Shown piece by piece: positions 23,531-34,700 of a stretch of DNA of 64,000 nucleotides. How positions within the stretch are numbered: the stretch's first letter is position 1; every line of letters begins with the position of its first letter. Under the pieces are notes generated by a model that saw only the letters and a program-made list of their open reading frames with translations, searched no databases and was not told the origin of the DNA. The stretch comes from Cryptomeria japonica. Lineage: Eukaryota > Streptophyta > Pinopsida > Cupressales > Cupressaceae. The stretch spans positions 822,425,896-822,489,895 of the forward strand of contig NC_081414.1 in assembly GCF_030272615.1 (NCBI RefSeq). The letters are read 5' to 3'. Position numbers and translations under genes: made by a program.

Positions 23531-23881
23531 TCAACCATATGTATTAAGTATTTGAGTTAGTAATTTTGGAAACTTTAAGTAATAATTAAGAGTTCTAGCA
23601 AGATTTTTAACACCTTCAACAAAAATCACTAGTTTGTTTTGAGGTTGACGAACATTAGGACAAATGTACACAACAATATTTATTTCATTAGGTTCATTCT
23701 TATAACTAGAAACATATTTCATGTTGATTAATCATTGATATGGATGGCTTAGGAGACCTAAAACATGATTCAATTGAGATGAATTCATCAAGAGCATATT
23801 CTAAAATATCAAAGTTGTTACTACTAAACAACCCATCAAGAGCATGCAAATCATGTAAAAAGACATCCAACATGGTTTACT
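23531..23881 (-). pseudogene. Unrecognised ORF relic
   Basis: Minus-strand ATG near 23872 opens a frame starting MLDVFLHDLHALDGLF; a frameshift near 23725 leads into a second frame (23722-23531) starting MKYVSSYKNEPNEINIVVY. Composition looks protein-like, but I recognise no family. It runs straight into the LINE remnant on the same strand, so it may be part of a retrotransposon internal region whose 5' LTR is 24356-25731. Confidence 0.35.
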
Positions 23882-24355
23882 AAGATTCTTTTCCCAAGAT
23901 ATGCATTGATAGGAGAAACTAGAAGAGAGAGAAGGAGAAGAAAAAAATGAGAAGATGAAAAAATGATGATTAAGCGATAGAAAATATTGATTTAAATTTT
24001 TGGTTTTCTAATCTAAAAAAATAAAAAATAAAAATTAAAGAAATATCTTTAAATGATGTAATATAATTAAATGATAAAGCACTCAATAAAATAAGCAATT
24101 AAGAAAAAACAATAGAAGACATAAATAATTTATGTAGCTTTGATTTTATTTTATTTTAGAATCAAAAGGCATGTAAAAGATGACAAGTTCACTCAAATGC
24201 TTAATATGGAAAAGAGATGGACTAAACTAGCTAGTAATTTAACCAAAACTAAACTCTCTTCCACAAAACATTGGAATGTGAATGGACAAAACCTATTTAG
24301 TTTGGATAACTTTAGTCCAAGAAAGCCACAAACAACCCAAGTTCTATTTCTTTGT
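23882..24355. other. AT-rich spacer
   Basis: A/T-rich with purine runs (23925-23975). The short plus-strand frame at 24140-24394 has no recognised domain. If the LTR to the right is a 5' LTR this would be its leader. Confidence 0.4.
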
Positions 24356-25731
24356 TGTAAAGAAGATGGATTGATTGATTGTGATGTTGTCTAATTAAGG
24401 ACAAAATAATGTATAAATGACAATATAAATAGATAAATAGAATTGAAGTCACATAGATAAGAATAGGTAGTAAGAGAGACAAAACAATGATATAGAGGTG
24501 CACCATTCACTAAAGGTAGAGGGTTTTTGTATTGGAATAGTGTGTTGGGTGCCCTAGTCTTAGGTATTTGTGACTGACACAAAGGAGTAGTATTGCATAT
24601 AGGAATTTTTGTAGGTCTGTCTCTTAAAAATTCAATTAAAAATAGTTAGACAAGTGAATTGGGAAGTCTAGTCCAAGTATTTTTGCCTATTCAAAATTTG
24701 TTGCACCCTATGATAGTTTTCTTTATGCATCTATAACACTTTCATTGTTAGATTTAAACCTACACAAACACAAAGAGAGGAAAATAGTTGTGGCTATATA
24801 GGAGATTACTTTAGTCAAGCCCCCATTTTTCGGTATACCTACTTCTGTGAATATCCAAATAGAAACTAAAATAAAGTGTGTCCTCTGAAACCTAAATTTT
24901 TCTTAGATTTTTGCAAGCAATGACATATAAAACATAAAAGGAAACCCTACTCAATTGTGTTAGAGTGAATTTGTAGGTGGATCAATAAAAAATAGTGTAC
25001 AAACCAACTCAAGAGTGCATAAATGCATAAATAATGGAAAGAGTGATGAATTTTAGATCTTAATATTAAATATCAGAAATGTGAGAACCACATACAATCA
25101 TACCAAACCTTTGAGGAGAGGTACAAGTTGATCATTAGTCAATAATTCCATATCATCCTCTAACATTCCTAGAAGCTTCAATCATCTTTCTGTAATGGTG
25201 AATGAACAATGTTGTAAACTTGATATTTCATATTATGCTTCAAACATGTAGACCCGTGTGATCAATTTGATAGAGATTTGTTATCATCAAGATTGCATAT
25301 CAAAATGAGAAAAATTTACTAGCTTATATAAGTCACAAGGTTAACTTTTGATAAAAAACTAACACTAAATAATCAAAGACAAATGTTGAGACTAGAAATT
25401 TCATAATGTCAAGGCTAATACTTTAAAACATTTTGGTGGCACATGTATGTTGGGCATCCTAGTCCTACCAAAATAGGATCTCCTAGAGGGAGATGTAAGA
25501 ATTTAGGCTTGTGACATCAGATTTGCTCCTAATTTTAGTTTTTGACGTTGAATTAAGTGTGGGATGAAAGATGAAGATTTGAAATAGAAATTTTGAACAC
25601 AACATTTTAAGTTGGGGTAAAGTCAAGGCTAAAAATGACCGTAAAGATCTTTGAGATTAAAAATTAAATCAAGTGTCTGAAAGAGTGTCAAATTGAGCTC
25701 ACAATTAAGGAATAAAATTTACTAGATTACA
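24356..25731 (-). repeat. LTR relic, minus orientation
   Basis: Starts TGTAAAG (as element B does) and ends near GATTACA at 25723-25731. It carries a minus-strand TATA motif, CTATATAG at 24794-24801, followed by GGAGATTACTTTAGTCAAG, comparable to the block in element B (TTAGTTCAGACCCC). It also shares the AAAGAGTGTCAAATTGAGC segment with 7735-9051 in diverged form. The boundaries and the direction of the lost internal region are uncertain. Confidence 0.45.
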
Positions 25732-26734
25732 ATAGATAATTTTATTGTTTTACTGTTTCATTCTTTTAAATTCTTGACTTATGCCAACATTGTCTATGAC
25801 TCACGAGAACATCTACCGTCGCATCAATATGATTGCTGTACAGAGCCCTATCGAAAGAGTGTATGGAGCCAATTCTTATAGTTTATATATTTTTTTTTTT
25901 CATAAAGTACTCACTGTTGTAGAGTCGATTAAGCCTCTACCCGTTTGCTTAAATTTGGTTAGAAATTGACTTCTCTGTCTCTTCAATCTCATTGCTGGTT
26001 AAGTATCTCTGTTCGTGGCCTACCTTTAGCCATAATTTTGTGGGCTTCCTATAAGATTTACTGTGTAGATTATCTAATTGGTTTCGTGGCGATCTCTGGG
26101 TTTACAAGTTGCCTTTACATTGCAAGGCTTTAAGGATTTATTGGAGTATCTGCACTCATGCCTTACGTTGGCAGTTGGCACTATGCAACCCCATTTTCCC
26201 TGTCAATGCCACTCAACACATTCAGCGGCCCATAACATACAAAGCTATTGACTTTGACCGAAGAGAAGCAAGTTTATTTGGTTCAACATTAGTTTCCTTG
26301 GTGTAATTGTTGTCTATATTTTCTCACGTTAGATACTTTCTTGGCGGAAATATAGCCACCTAAGTCATTTGAAGTGGCATCCATCATCACCATAGGAACC
26401 TCCATTCATCACGATCACATCGAGCTACATCAGCAGATAGTATATTTTAAATCTTTATTGTTCTAACAACGTATACGTGACCTCACATTTCGTCTTACAC
26501 AGTTGTGCGTTTTTTTGGAAGAAGTTTTACTAGTAATAGTTGCTATAATTAGAGACATATTGAAAGGATTAGTCTGTAGTGGAATAAGGGATATCATAAG
26601 GTCTCTTCCACGGCCCACATTTCCTTGTGCCTCTTCCTCAATAACACGATTCCTCTACGTTCAACAATTTCTACTAACTTTAGATACCTGCACCTGGCCC
26701 TCCACGCATACTTTTCACTTTGCCAGCCAATAGA
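25732..26734. other. Promoter-like or gene-relic sequence
   Basis: Less AT-rich and richer in CpG than its surroundings (for example the GTCGATT, CTCACGTT and GTATACGTGACC words), with a CCAAT word at 26728. Short frames are present at 25781-25969 and 26109-26306 but match nothing I recognise. It may be the edge of a lost host gene. Confidence 0.35.
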
Positions 26735-27075
26735 CACTCCACAAGAAGACGTCAACTCCCTAAATTGGCAGTCAGACAAGCCCTATCAGCAATACTGGGC
26801 CCTCTGATTGCTCCCACACCACACCTTTTTTCTATGCAACTCTTTGACTCAGGATTAAAGGTATTCTAGTAGTGTTTAAGCTGATTTTGATTTCTTCACT
26901 TGACACACTCCACAAGAAGACGTCAACTCCCTAAATTGGCAGTCAGACAAGCCCTATCAGGAATACTGGACCCTCTGATTGCTCCCACGCCACACCTTTT
27001 TTCTATGCAACTCTTTGACTCAAGATTAAAAGTATTCTAGTAGTGTTTAAGCAGATTTTGCTTTCTTCACTCGGC
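26735..27075 (+). repeat. 171-bp tandem duplication
   Basis: Two head-to-tail copies with a period of 171 bp (26735-26905 and 26906-27075), starting CACTCCACAAGAAGACGTC. By eye they differ at only a handful of positions. The unit has a GACGTC core and no coding potential. The low divergence shows it is recent compared with the transposons around it. Confidence 0.92.
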
Positions 27076-27690
27076 TCTTGCCATTTGGTTATTATTTGTT
27101 GCTAGTTGGCTTTGTATTGGTCTTGATCAGAATTTGTTAAATATTCATTGACTCTTGCACTTTCCATAAGGCATGGTCTCCCCTTCGAAAAATGATCAAT
27201 GTCACTTTCTACTAATTAAAACATTTATAATTCAATTTTGAATCTGCTAGTAGTTAATTTATCACCTAGCAATCTAGAAGTGCTTGTAAAGGAGGTGAGC
27301 AGTTGTCCTTCATAACTTGCAAATGGGAAGTGTAAACAAGAAGTGTGAATAGTCATCGACAAGTTTAGTTTGTCCTGATTTCAACAAGTGGTTAGAAGGA
27401 TAGGTCTACTTTCATATTAGTTCTTTTTTTCTTTTTAGTGTATTTATATTTAAAATAAGTCAATTTTATAAAAAATTGACTGTGCAATAATTTTTAATTA
27501 GTAGTTTTGGAGTACCACTTTTTGTAAAAATTAATGTTTTAACATTTCCCACACATTAGATCTTATAAGTTTGGAACGTGAGTCTATAAGAATAGTTGAA
27601 AAATGTAAATCAAATAATCCTAATGATGGAAGTCTATGATATTTTGTGCATGTCCATTTCTCTTGATCTTCTTTGTCATTTTAATTCTAC
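27076..27690. other. No recognised feature
   Basis: Ordinary AT-rich sequence. No ORF, RNA or repeat identified. Confidence 0.5.
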
Positions 27691-28170
27691 TATAATAACT
27701 AATGATGTATGAACAATGTTATGAAATTCGTTTTATAAGCAAGATGTAATTAAGAGACATCAACTCAAGAATGAAATAATAAGTCTTAATCGACAAAAAT
27801 TTAACATGATTCAAAAGTTATTCACTAAGATAAAATTGCTAAAGATAAATCTTAAGCAATATGAAGAATTGACCCTAAGTGTCTTATCAAAGTTAGATCC
27901 TCATTATTTATTTAATGTTTGTTTCTACTTTTCATCCAACAAAGAAAGATTTTGTTTCATGCTTCATTGTGCCTTCTCTTTCGAAATTTTCTACTAAGCT
28001 CACCAATGAGAAAGATGAGATAATTCAAATAGGTACGATGAAGCCATCAAAGTATCAAGATCTTAATGCAATGGAACAAAAGGATTCTGAATATAAGGGA
28101 AAGAAACAAACGGAGTAGTTAAGGGATCTAAATCAGAGTCTTCGTCTCCCTCATTGAAAGTGAAAACTAA
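27691..28170 (+). pseudogene. Decayed ORF abutting an LTR
   Basis: Translation around 27730-27900 gives a Lys/Leu-rich, coiled-coil-like stretch (KLFTKIKLLKINLKQYEEL), and after a frameshift near 27910 a frame continues to 28118. With one more shift the reading passes through SKSESSSPSLKVKTNAGAS into the LTR at 28171. The ORF at 30285-30815 also reads into its LTR with the end DESNAGAS. This suggests the 3' end of a related element just left of 28171, but no family is assigned. Confidence 0.4.
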
Positions 28171-29110
28171 TGCAGGAGCATCCTACCCGCCGTGTTAGAT
28201 TTGGAATATCAAAACAGGGTATGGATATCCAATTAACAAAGACAGAAGTCAAAACGGTAGGGGCATTTATAGCTCCACCGAGTTGCAAGAAAAGAAACAG
28301 AAATGGCATAAAAAAGATTGCAGGAAAAACTATTAAGTAATGCCAAAGAGGAAGATTAATATGCAATAAAAGCTGATAGGGGCATCATTTATTTTAGAAA
28401 TGGCCAAATACAGATTATAACAGGCATTGGCGTTAATTAAGAGAGTGGAATGGAGGAGGGTAGAAAGTTGAAGGAAGGAAAGAGAATGGGCAGCGTAGCA
28501 TAAGGAATGGTTTCAGCCATAGAAGGAATAGATTGAAAGCCACGATGAAAAAAAAAAAAAAAGCGATCATCGTCCTTAAATGATAAGGGGAAGTGAATGG
28601 AAGGGGGGACCGTTAGTGAGAGGGCTAGGTTGCGTAGGAAGAAAAGAGGCCTGTTAAGGAATTAAGAGCATGAAACAAATGGTTATGGGGGGTAGGGCTT
28701 CGGAGTAGCAAGAGAGCACTGAGCAACGATCAAAAGGAAATGCGGTGGTTGCACACGATAACGAGAACGACATAGGAGGCTCCGTGGGGAGTAGTGCACA
28801 GTGGAAATAGAATATAGGGTGTGTGGACAAAGATATTAAATAAATTTGGGCAAGGTTGGCTGTATGAAAGGTGAGAAATGAATAAATTGTGTGATGAGGA
28901 GAAATTCATAAAGGGAGCTGTGACGTCGAGTGCATAGTAAAGAGAAGTTGGAGTAAGAGGCCATTGTAGGTCATGTGATCTACTAGTTAGTTAAAAATTT
29001 GATTGAATAAATTTGGTTTTGGTTGTAGTAATCATACAGTTTCTTTGTGGCTTCTATTTGTGTTTTGAATTATTGAATTTTAAAAGGTAGGAGGTTGTTT
29101 TTATATTGTA
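28171..29110 (+). repeat. Element D 5' LTR
   Basis: Homology to 30818-31625 covers 28171-28979; the last 130 bases to the primer site are assigned by position. A run of A bases is present at 28547-28562. Confidence 0.65.
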
Positions 29111-29114
29111 TTAG

Positions 29115-29126
29115 TGGTATGAGAGA
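29115..29126 (+). other. Element D primer-binding site
   Basis: TGGTATGAGAGA, one change from the initiator-Met site TGGTATCAGAG. It sets the plus orientation of the element. Confidence 0.6.
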
Positions 29127-29720
29127 GGGTGTTCCTAAGCGTGTAAGTAGATTGCTGATTATGAGGCAGCTTGGTACAAGGATCTTAGGGAAAAGTCGTG
29201 AGTAGAAGTCCCTTAAGCGTATAAATAGTTTGTTAGATGTGAGGCAATTCGCACCAAATTTATCAAAGTTGGTCGAAGGAAGTGCATCTTTTGTGTATAG
29301 ATAGATCATCAAGTATACAGGTAGTCTGTAAATTAGATAGTGGATTTGGAAGTGGAAGTAGAACTGCCGATTTGAGGCAACTTTGCACTGAGAAACTTAC
29401 ACATCATGTGTAAGAAAAGAGAAGAGAAAGAGAATATCAAGGTAAAGTAAGTATTTCCTATTAGACAATGAAGGGAATAGATGTAAGACCAAGAGTTTGG
29501 ATTTTGGACTTGGAAGAAAGAACCAATTTCTGTAGACTTCAAAAATAGATAATAGAGATAAGAGAAATAGCATGTATGATTGATAGAAGTAAAGATGGAA
29601 CGGACATTCGGAGTTTGATTAAAGGACATATCCGATGTTGGAAAAGAGGAGAAGAAGGTTATAGAGAAGAATAAGATTGTGGATATGAAAGAGATGATGT
29701 AAAATGGGAAGAAGCATCTC

Positions 29721-30815
29721 ATGGACAAAGTGGACATATTGACCATGGTAATTGAAAATAAGACTAGAATTTCAAAGTTCAGTTTAGAGGAATCCGAAGA
29801 GGAAAGTGAGAGTTATCTTGAAAAAGTGGTGACATCGAATGTTACTGATTTGAGAAATGCAACGAAGAGTAATAATAACACAATATTAGGTCATAAGTTT
29901 GAAGATGAAGATGTGATTTAAGAAATGCTTGAAGAAGGTAAAGGTATAGAAGACACCAAAGTTTTCATGACAAGCCAATAAGATACTCAAGATGTGGAAG
30001 CTAAGATGATGGACTTTGTGGGTCCTAAATTTAAAGAACTTAATGAGATTGAAGAAGATGTGGTAATAGACAATAGCAATGAAAAGGTTTTATTGAAAGA
30101 GGCAATGCATAGTATTTTTAATTTTTAAGACGAAAATGAGAGAGGATTGTATGTAGATGAAAATATTGAAGAAGATAGTATGAAGACAGATGTTGTAGTA
30201 CTAGTGAAATAACATGTGAAAGAGGTAAAGCTATACTTTCTTGAATTTGTGAAAGATGATTTGCATGTTTAGATAAATGAGGTAGTGAATACAAAAGAGA
30301 TGGTACAGGTAGATGTTGTTAGTGCGGATTTATATGTAGCAAAATATTTGTATGATGAAGCAAAGAATGTGAGAAGTAAGGATGTTGTGGTAGACGGTGA
30401 AAGAGAAATTATATCAGTGGTAGAGGAGGTAATTTCTTATTTTCTTGAATTTGATAAGAATAAAATTGATGTGCGTGAAGAAGTGAAAAATCAAGTCTTC
30501 TATTTGCATGAGTTCACTAATACATATTTGTATGCAGGTATTTTGAAGAGTAGTGAAGAAGCATGTTATATGAGGATGATTGAAAGTGGATTAAATTCCA
30601 TGGTGGTAAAGAAGAGTGGAGTGCAGATTTCATTGAGAAGGATGGAGCATGCTCCAAGTAGATGTTAGAAGAAGAGAAAAAAGAAAATTATTTGAAGTGA
30701 ATTTTCCCATAGTGTTGGAGTTCATTGTAGATTGTTCACAATCTCAAAAGGTGATTCTATTAATCAAGTCCACTTTTGTGAGCCTATGCTCACAAACTTT
30801 CTACCAGATGAATCT
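29721..30815 (+). pseudogene. Element D acidic ORF, broken
   Basis: A single frame with stops at 29919, 29979, 30127, 30210 and 30270 and an open stretch of 127 codons at 30285-30668. It is rich in Glu, Asp, Lys and Val (for example SLEESEEESESYLEKV and KDVVVDGEREIISVVEEV) and looks largely helical. No knuckle, protease or polymerase motif is seen. After 30680 a frame change leads through QVHFCEPMLTNFLPDESNAGAS into the LTR. It may be a gag-like or accessory protein, but no family is recognised. Confidence 0.5.
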
Positions 30816-30817
30816 AA

Positions 30818-31625
30818 TGCAGGAGCATCCTTCCTACCGTTCTAGATTTGGAACATCAAATAGGGTATGGATATCCATTTGATAAAGACAAAAGTCAAAA
30901 TAGTAGGGGTATTTCTATCTCCACCGAGATGTAAGAAAATAATAAAAAATGGCATAAAAAAGATTGCAGGAAAAATAACTAAGTAATGTTAAAGAGGAAG
31001 ATTAGTATGCAATAAAAGTTGATAGGGGCATTGATTATTTTAGAAATGACCATATATAGATTATAAGAGGTATTTCCATTAATTAAGAGAGTAGAATGGA
31101 GGAGGGTAGAATGTTCGAAGAAAGGAAAGAGAAGAGGCAACACAACATAAGGAATGGTTTTAGCCATAGAAGGAAGAGATTAAAAAATTTGATAAAAAAT
31201 ATATAGTGATCATCGTCCTTGAATGGTAAGGGGAGGTGAATGGAAGGGGGGGAGTCTGTTAGTCTGGGGGTTGGGTTGTGTAGGAAGAAAAGAGGCTCTT
31301 TAAGAAATTAAGAGCATGAAATAAATGGGTAAGGGAGGTGCAGCTGCAAAGTAGAAAGTGAGTACTAGGCAGTGATGAAGAGGAGATGGGGTGGTTGTGT
31401 AGGATAAGGAGAAAGACATAGGAGGATACGTGGGGAGCAGTGCATAGTGGGAATAGAATATAGGGTTTGTGGACAAAGATATTAAATAAATTTGGAAAAG
31501 GTTGGTTGTATCAAAGGTGAGAAATGAATAAAGTGTGTGATGAAGAGAAATTCATAAAGAGATTTGTCAGGTCAAGTGCATAGGAAAGGTAAGTTGGAGT
31601 AAGAGGCCATTTTAGGCCATGTGAT
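30818..31625 (+). repeat. Element D 3' LTR, right end missing
   Basis: Matches 28171-28979 and stops abruptly at 31625 (GTGAT), after which the two sequences differ completely. Divergence from the 5' copy is roughly one base in ten by eye. Confidence 0.75.
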
Positions 31626-32799
31626 GGGTAAGTACACCAAGATGGTGAACAAAAAAGGGGGTATAAGTGGCCATTTTTTTCTAAAATCAGCTAAACCTAA
31701 ACTTGTAGGAGCTATTTGAGACCCATCTACTCAAAATTTGAAGATACCAAAAGAACAAGAATTTTAGTACTCTAAATTTAGTTTCCAAACTACTACTTTT
31801 TTCAAAAATAGATAAGATTAAGGAAGTCAAATTTTTTCGTGCTCACAAAGTGTTCCTATTTTTTTCAGCAAAACATAACATAGTGTCTCATGTGTGTGTC
31901 AAAAAAGTTATAGTTTAATTTAGTATTTTGGAAAATCTTTTGGTAGAAAGATAGCTAAGAGTGAGTACTAGAAGTTGTTTATTTTTTTAATATTTTGCTG
32001 AGTATTTTTTTAAAAGATTTTTTTAAAGTGGACGTATCTTGAAAATCAGGTACTTGTTTGTGCATGTTACATAACTTGCACCAAGATAATGAAAAATTTA
32101 ATTTTTTTTAAAAAAGTGTAAAGAATGAAGTGTAAAACAATAATATAGAATTTGATTCAAATTTGGACAATTAGTTCAAAATTTATTAAAAAATATGTTA
32201 CACATATGCCTTTAAGAACTCTGGAGACATTGGTAAAAGAAATTAAAAATTAATATGCTAATGTTGTTCAAATAAAAAAAACTGATATGGTTAGAAAGCT
32301 TAGAAGATGGGTGAAATTATGGTGGTAATTTTACAAATACCCACTTGATAACATGTAAACTTGATGACGATGAAGTTGAGAAACCAAATAAGAAGAAGAA
32401 AACACATAAAAAGGAGGGAAATGAAGCTCCCAAGCCTAAGGCTTGTCATCCAAGGCTAAGTAGAAGGAAAAATGCGTACATGTTATTTTAATTAAGAACA
32501 CATACATGTTATTTAAAACAAAACATGCACATGTATTAATGTGTACATGTTATGGTTAGCAAAAAAAACACGTGTGTGTTTTGCTTCATTAAGCTACAAA
32601 ATGAACATTGACTTAGTTGTTTCATCAAGATATATACATAAGTATAAGTTATATTTTCTCTTTGTCTTTAATCTTTCTTATCTTATACTTTAAGTTATAT
32701 TTTATGTATATATTGTTAGGGTGTTTGACAGTGGTTTTAGATCTCTAGGAATCATAATGCAAATTCTAGATTTTAAGAGATCTTATAATTTTTATGATA
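31626..32799. other. AT-rich sequence, possible DNA-repeat relic
   Basis: No coding sequence. The first part (31640-32180) resembles 20820-21400 in short blocks and in composition. It joins directly to the cut end of the element D 3' LTR. Confidence 0.4.
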
Positions 32800-33225
32800 G
32801 TCAAATTTCAGTAATCAGTGGGCTTCTATCATCATTTCCATGCTATCTCTCTATCTCATTCTCTTTGTCTCCCCAAAATCTAGACCTGTCTATTTCTCTA
32901 TCTCTTTCTTTCTCCTCCCTCTCTACCTCTCTCCATCTTTCTCTCTCTTCTCTCCTAAAGCTCTAGATCTTTTAATTTCAAGCACACTTAGTCAAATTTT
33001 AGTAATCACTAAGCTACTATTATCATTCTCTCTATATCTCTATTTCACTCTTCTTGTCTCCCTTGATCTCTAGGTCTATCTCTCTTCCTATCACTCTCCC
33101 TCTCTATCTATGTATCTCTCATCTTTGTATATCATTCTCTCCTCTCTCCCTAATCTCTAAACCTATCTCTCTCACCCTTTTACTTTGTATCTTCCCTCTC
33201 TTCTCTACCTACCTCACACACATGT

Positions 33226-33269
<44 letters not shown>

Positions 33270-33420
33270 ATCTCTATCTCTTCTCTCCCTCTCCTTTCAT
33301 ACCTCACCTCACTCCCTTTCTACATAACCCCCCCTCTCTCTCTTTGTCCCACCCTCCTATGCTTCATCTCTACTTATCTCACTCTAAACCTTTCCCTCTG
33401 TACTAATGTCTATCTCTCCA
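32800..33420 (+). repeat. Pyrimidine-rich tract with a 191-bp repeat
   Basis: The segment GTCAAATTT(C/T)AGTAATCA at 32800 recurs at 32991 with a similar CT-rich continuation, giving two units of about 191 bp followed by looser CT-rich sequence. The frames covering it (Ser/Leu-rich) reflect composition only. Confidence 0.7.
33230..33265 (+). repeat. (CT)n microsatellite
   Basis: 36 bases of uninterrupted CT repeat. Confidence 0.97.
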
Positions 33421-33500
33421 AATGAACATATTTTGACAACATTTTAGTGGTTATATTAACCAAATGAGTAAGTAGTGAGTTGTAGTCAGTTTTCATGGTA

Positions 33501-33794
33501 GAAGTAGTGTACATGGTAGCTACTCATGCTTGTAAGAAAGCCATTTAGCTTAAGAGACTATTATCTAATGTAGCTCTTGATGCATGGATGATCTATATTT
33601 GTTGTGATAGTAAGAGTGCAATATGTTTGGCAAAGAATCCTACTTTTCCTGGTAGAATAAAACATATTGATTTTCCATTCTAATTTATCTATGATACGAT
33701 AGAAGGTGGCAAGGTGAAACTAGAGAAAGTTGACACTTTGATGAATATTACACATTCCTTTACAAAAATTATGAGAACTTATAAGTTTGGGTGA
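33501..33794 (+). pseudogene. Copia RNase H C-terminal remnant
   Basis: One plus-strand frame with two internal stops reads YMVATHACKKAI, LKRLLSNV, CDSKSAICLAKNP, GRIKHIDF, FIYDTIEGGKVKLEKVDT and SFTKIM. These are the final blocks of a Ty1/copia RNase H, including the CDxxSAxxLAKNP and RxKHID signatures. Everything upstream of the RNase H end is missing. An LTR-like sequence follows 80 bp downstream, which is the usual copia arrangement. Confidence 0.85.
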
Positions 33795-33874
33795 TATTCT
33801 AAGTTTATAGGCCTCGTGAATCCTAGTAATTGGTTTCCTGTTAGTTCTTGATGGGTGTTCAACATGTGGGAGAA

Positions 33875-34700
33875 TGTTGTTCGATTAATGTTTCTTCTCA
33901 TCCCTTGCAATCCTAATATTGGTTTATTTATTTATTATTTATCTATGCCTATGTTTAAAGTTTATATGTTCATTCTATAATGTCGCTTTATGGGACCAAT
34001 CTTCATGAGCTAGTAGATAGGATGTCATGCATCGTAAATCGGAAGAGATAGGAATCCCACTTTGTAGACCCCACTATGAAGTTAATCTCATGGCATGTGT
34101 CATGTCATAAGAGCTTTGTGATTTAATTATGACATGCTTGATGATAGACTTTCCATATGACAACTTATGATAATATAAGAGTTGGAAATAGAAGTTTCTA
34201 TAATAGGTGGGACTCGACTATGTAGGTACCTATGTATGCAAGGGTGTTGCATGCATGTAGCCTTGTAGGTTTTGTGTAAATTGAGGAGTTGCTGGAATAA
34301 GAAAAATCTATGACAAGTGGGATCATATAATGAAGATTCTTACATGCAAGAGATTTGCATGCATGTAGGTGCGAGTTCAATTACAATCATGCAAGAGTCG
34401 GATCTCTTCCATGTATCAATCCTTGATGTCCACTTTCTAGATGTCTCTCATTTGCAATGTAAATACTATTTATTAGATACTTGTGTAGTTTATAGATAGA
34501 TTATCAAGTTGTTTGCAAGTAATGTTATGTTTTTGAAATAATTTATGAAATTTTATCATTGATTGAATACTCCTAAAAATAATTCCTCTCTAAAACTTTA
34601 TTGTACCTATTTTTTATAGATAAATACACTTAGTTGTGCTTTTGAGGTGTGGGGTTTTTATTTTGAAAAGGTTTTCCCTACATAAATATGGTGATATGCT
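33875..34700 (+). repeat. Probable 3' LTR of the truncated copia element
   Basis: Begins TGTTGTTCG after GTGGGAGAA, the expected polypurine-type context downstream of RNase H. It contains a diverged internal duplication of about 110 bp (34202 and 34312, both ending GCATGCATGTAG). The right end is only estimated, from a GGGGTTTTTATTTTG segment resembling copia LTR ends. Confidence 0.5.

Larger units (their letters stand above)
28171..31625 (+). mobile_element. Element D: LTR retrotransposon without pol
   Basis: Two direct repeats of about 808 bp (28171-28979 and 30818-31625) both begin TGCAGGAGCATCC. A near-canonical primer site, TGGTATGAGAG, lies at 29115, so the 5' LTR probably extends to about 29110 and the 3' LTR has lost its last 130 bp or so. 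The internal part of about 1.7 kb holds only one decayed acidic ORF. No protease, reverse transcriptase or integrase is visible. No target duplication was found, consistent with a truncated right end. Confidence 0.75.

Noticed and set aside
25781-26306. Short frames with near-normal composition
   Set aside because: No recognised domain or splice-supported model; noted only as a possible gene relic.
28171-31625. DNA transposon with long direct ends
   Set aside because: Direct, not inverted, repeats plus a primer-binding site fit an LTR element better.
33054-33425. 123-codon Ser/Leu-rich frame
   Set aside because: Produced by the pyrimidine-rich repeat; no domain and no codon bias.
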